IMG/VR virus record: IMGVR_UViG_3300028027_000070
Location: 1-55,468 of that record
DNA: 55,468 nt
From: a virus
Strand: one strand, 5' to 3'
The notes under the pieces were generated by a model that ran no database searches, had not been told where the DNA came from, and was given only the letters and a program-made list of their open reading frames with translations. The number at the start of each line of letters is the position of its first letter. Position 1 is the first letter of the stretch. The position numbers and the translations under genes are program-made. Below, piece after piece: positions 55,310 through 55,468 of this stretch.

Positions 55310-55468
55310 AATAAAGGAAATCATCAATGATATCTGTGATAAACAATTATTAAAACAACCAATTAGTGTCCCTTCCGCTGGTAAGATGATTTCCACGTAT
55401 AGGGGCAATGATACAGCTATTGAACTATTCGAAGGAGCTGCTAAGGAAACTAAGAGCAACATCTTCAG
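55290..55468 (+). CDS. Partial CDS at window end, unknown function
   Basis: Starts at ATG 55290 inside the preceding gene and runs open to the window edge (59 codons plus 2 nt). Residues begin M-K-I-Y-E-D-R-I-K-E-I-I-N-D-I and continue as a mixed segment. Start is likely given the operon pattern. Not recognised. Confidence 0.55.
   Translation, partial: MKIYEDRIKEIINDICDKQLLKQPISVPSAGKMISTYRGNDTAIELFEGAAKETKSNIF

Noticed and set aside
1-55468. CRISPR arrays, tRNA genes, insertion sequences and integrase genes
   Set aside because: No spaced direct repeats, no additional cloverleaf with T arm, no transposase or integrase motifs were seen. The only mobile-type gene is the GIY-YIG endonuclease.
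1-55468. Stop-codon reassignment as in some large Bacteroidota phages
   Set aside because: TAG and TGA both end well-defined genes (for example TAG at 4007-4009 and TGA at 44941-44943), so the standard bacterial code applies.

Overview
The window is a contiguous piece of a large lytic tailed-phage genome, T4-like (myovirus lineage), infecting a member of the Bacteroidota, probably a flavobacterium-like host. The phage assignment rests on the T4 replication and recombination set: gp32-like SSB, gp61-like primase, UvsY, UvsW, both parts of a split gp43-like polymerase, a gp45-like clamp, a fused gp39/60 topoisomerase subunit, gp52, NrdA/NrdB and dUTPase. The host assignment is inferred from four promoters whose -7 element is TATATTTG (the Bacteroidota TAnnTTTG type), from A-rich start contexts without Shine-Dalgarno sequences, from a DUF4494 protein and a short Hc1-like histone protein typical of Bacteroidota, and from a tmRNA tag beginning GKNN. 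Base composition is AT-rich, Arg is mostly AGA, and TAA, TAG and TGA all act as stops, so the standard bacterial code is used.

Layout: 1-4009 virion structural genes (membrane-anchored protein, 775-residue structural protein, tail-tube-like protein). 4037-9592 replication and recombination block (RuvC-like resolvase, SSB, primase, UvsY, UvsW). 9630-16290 accessory block with a nucleotidyltransferase, an RNA-ligase/NMN-adenylyltransferase fusion, an Hc1-like protein and many small proteins. 16359-18019 an MBD4-like glycosylase converging on two minus-strand genes. 18089-26740 N-terminal half of DNA polymerase, dUTPase, NrdB, NrdA, adenylate kinase, glycosyltransferase. 26840-35217 topoisomerase, UV endonuclease, DnaJ, gp52, clamp and C-terminal half of the polymerase. 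35260-38698 RimK-RimB-like fusion, acidic protein, glycosyltransferase-like protein. 38884-39345 a phage tmRNA, followed by a GIY-YIG homing endonuclease. 40073-47964 R2K ATP-grasp, phosphoesterases, a thymidylate-synthase/dCMP-hydroxymethylase homologue, RNase HII. 48025-55468 mostly small unknown proteins, an acidic protein, a lipoprotein and a cyclophilin.

The most notable observation is a possible packaged-protein cohort. About a dozen otherwise unrelated proteins begin with a short segment of the form M-K-x(2-6)-F-x-x-F/Y-x(0-6)-[ILV]-x-E followed by A/S/D/N/G. This closely resembles the T4 capsid-targeting sequence (MKTYQEFIAE|A) and its prohead-protease site [IL]-x-E. Many of these genes, including two on the minus strand, have a GATATATA motif just upstream, in five cases 17-20 nt before the ATG. 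I infer a late-promoter-driven set of proteins loaded into the head, processed, and possibly injected; it would include a nucleotidyltransferase and a RimK-RimB-like protein-modifying enzyme.

Other highlights are the tmRNA with an unusually long 25-residue tag ending EYAVAA, the 14-kb separation of the polymerase halves at the fingers, the ligase-NMNAT fusion, an Asp at the pyrimidine-specificity position of the thymidylate-synthase-like enzyme, and UUAAA repeats in the SSB leader. All assignments come from reading the sequence; no database search was run.
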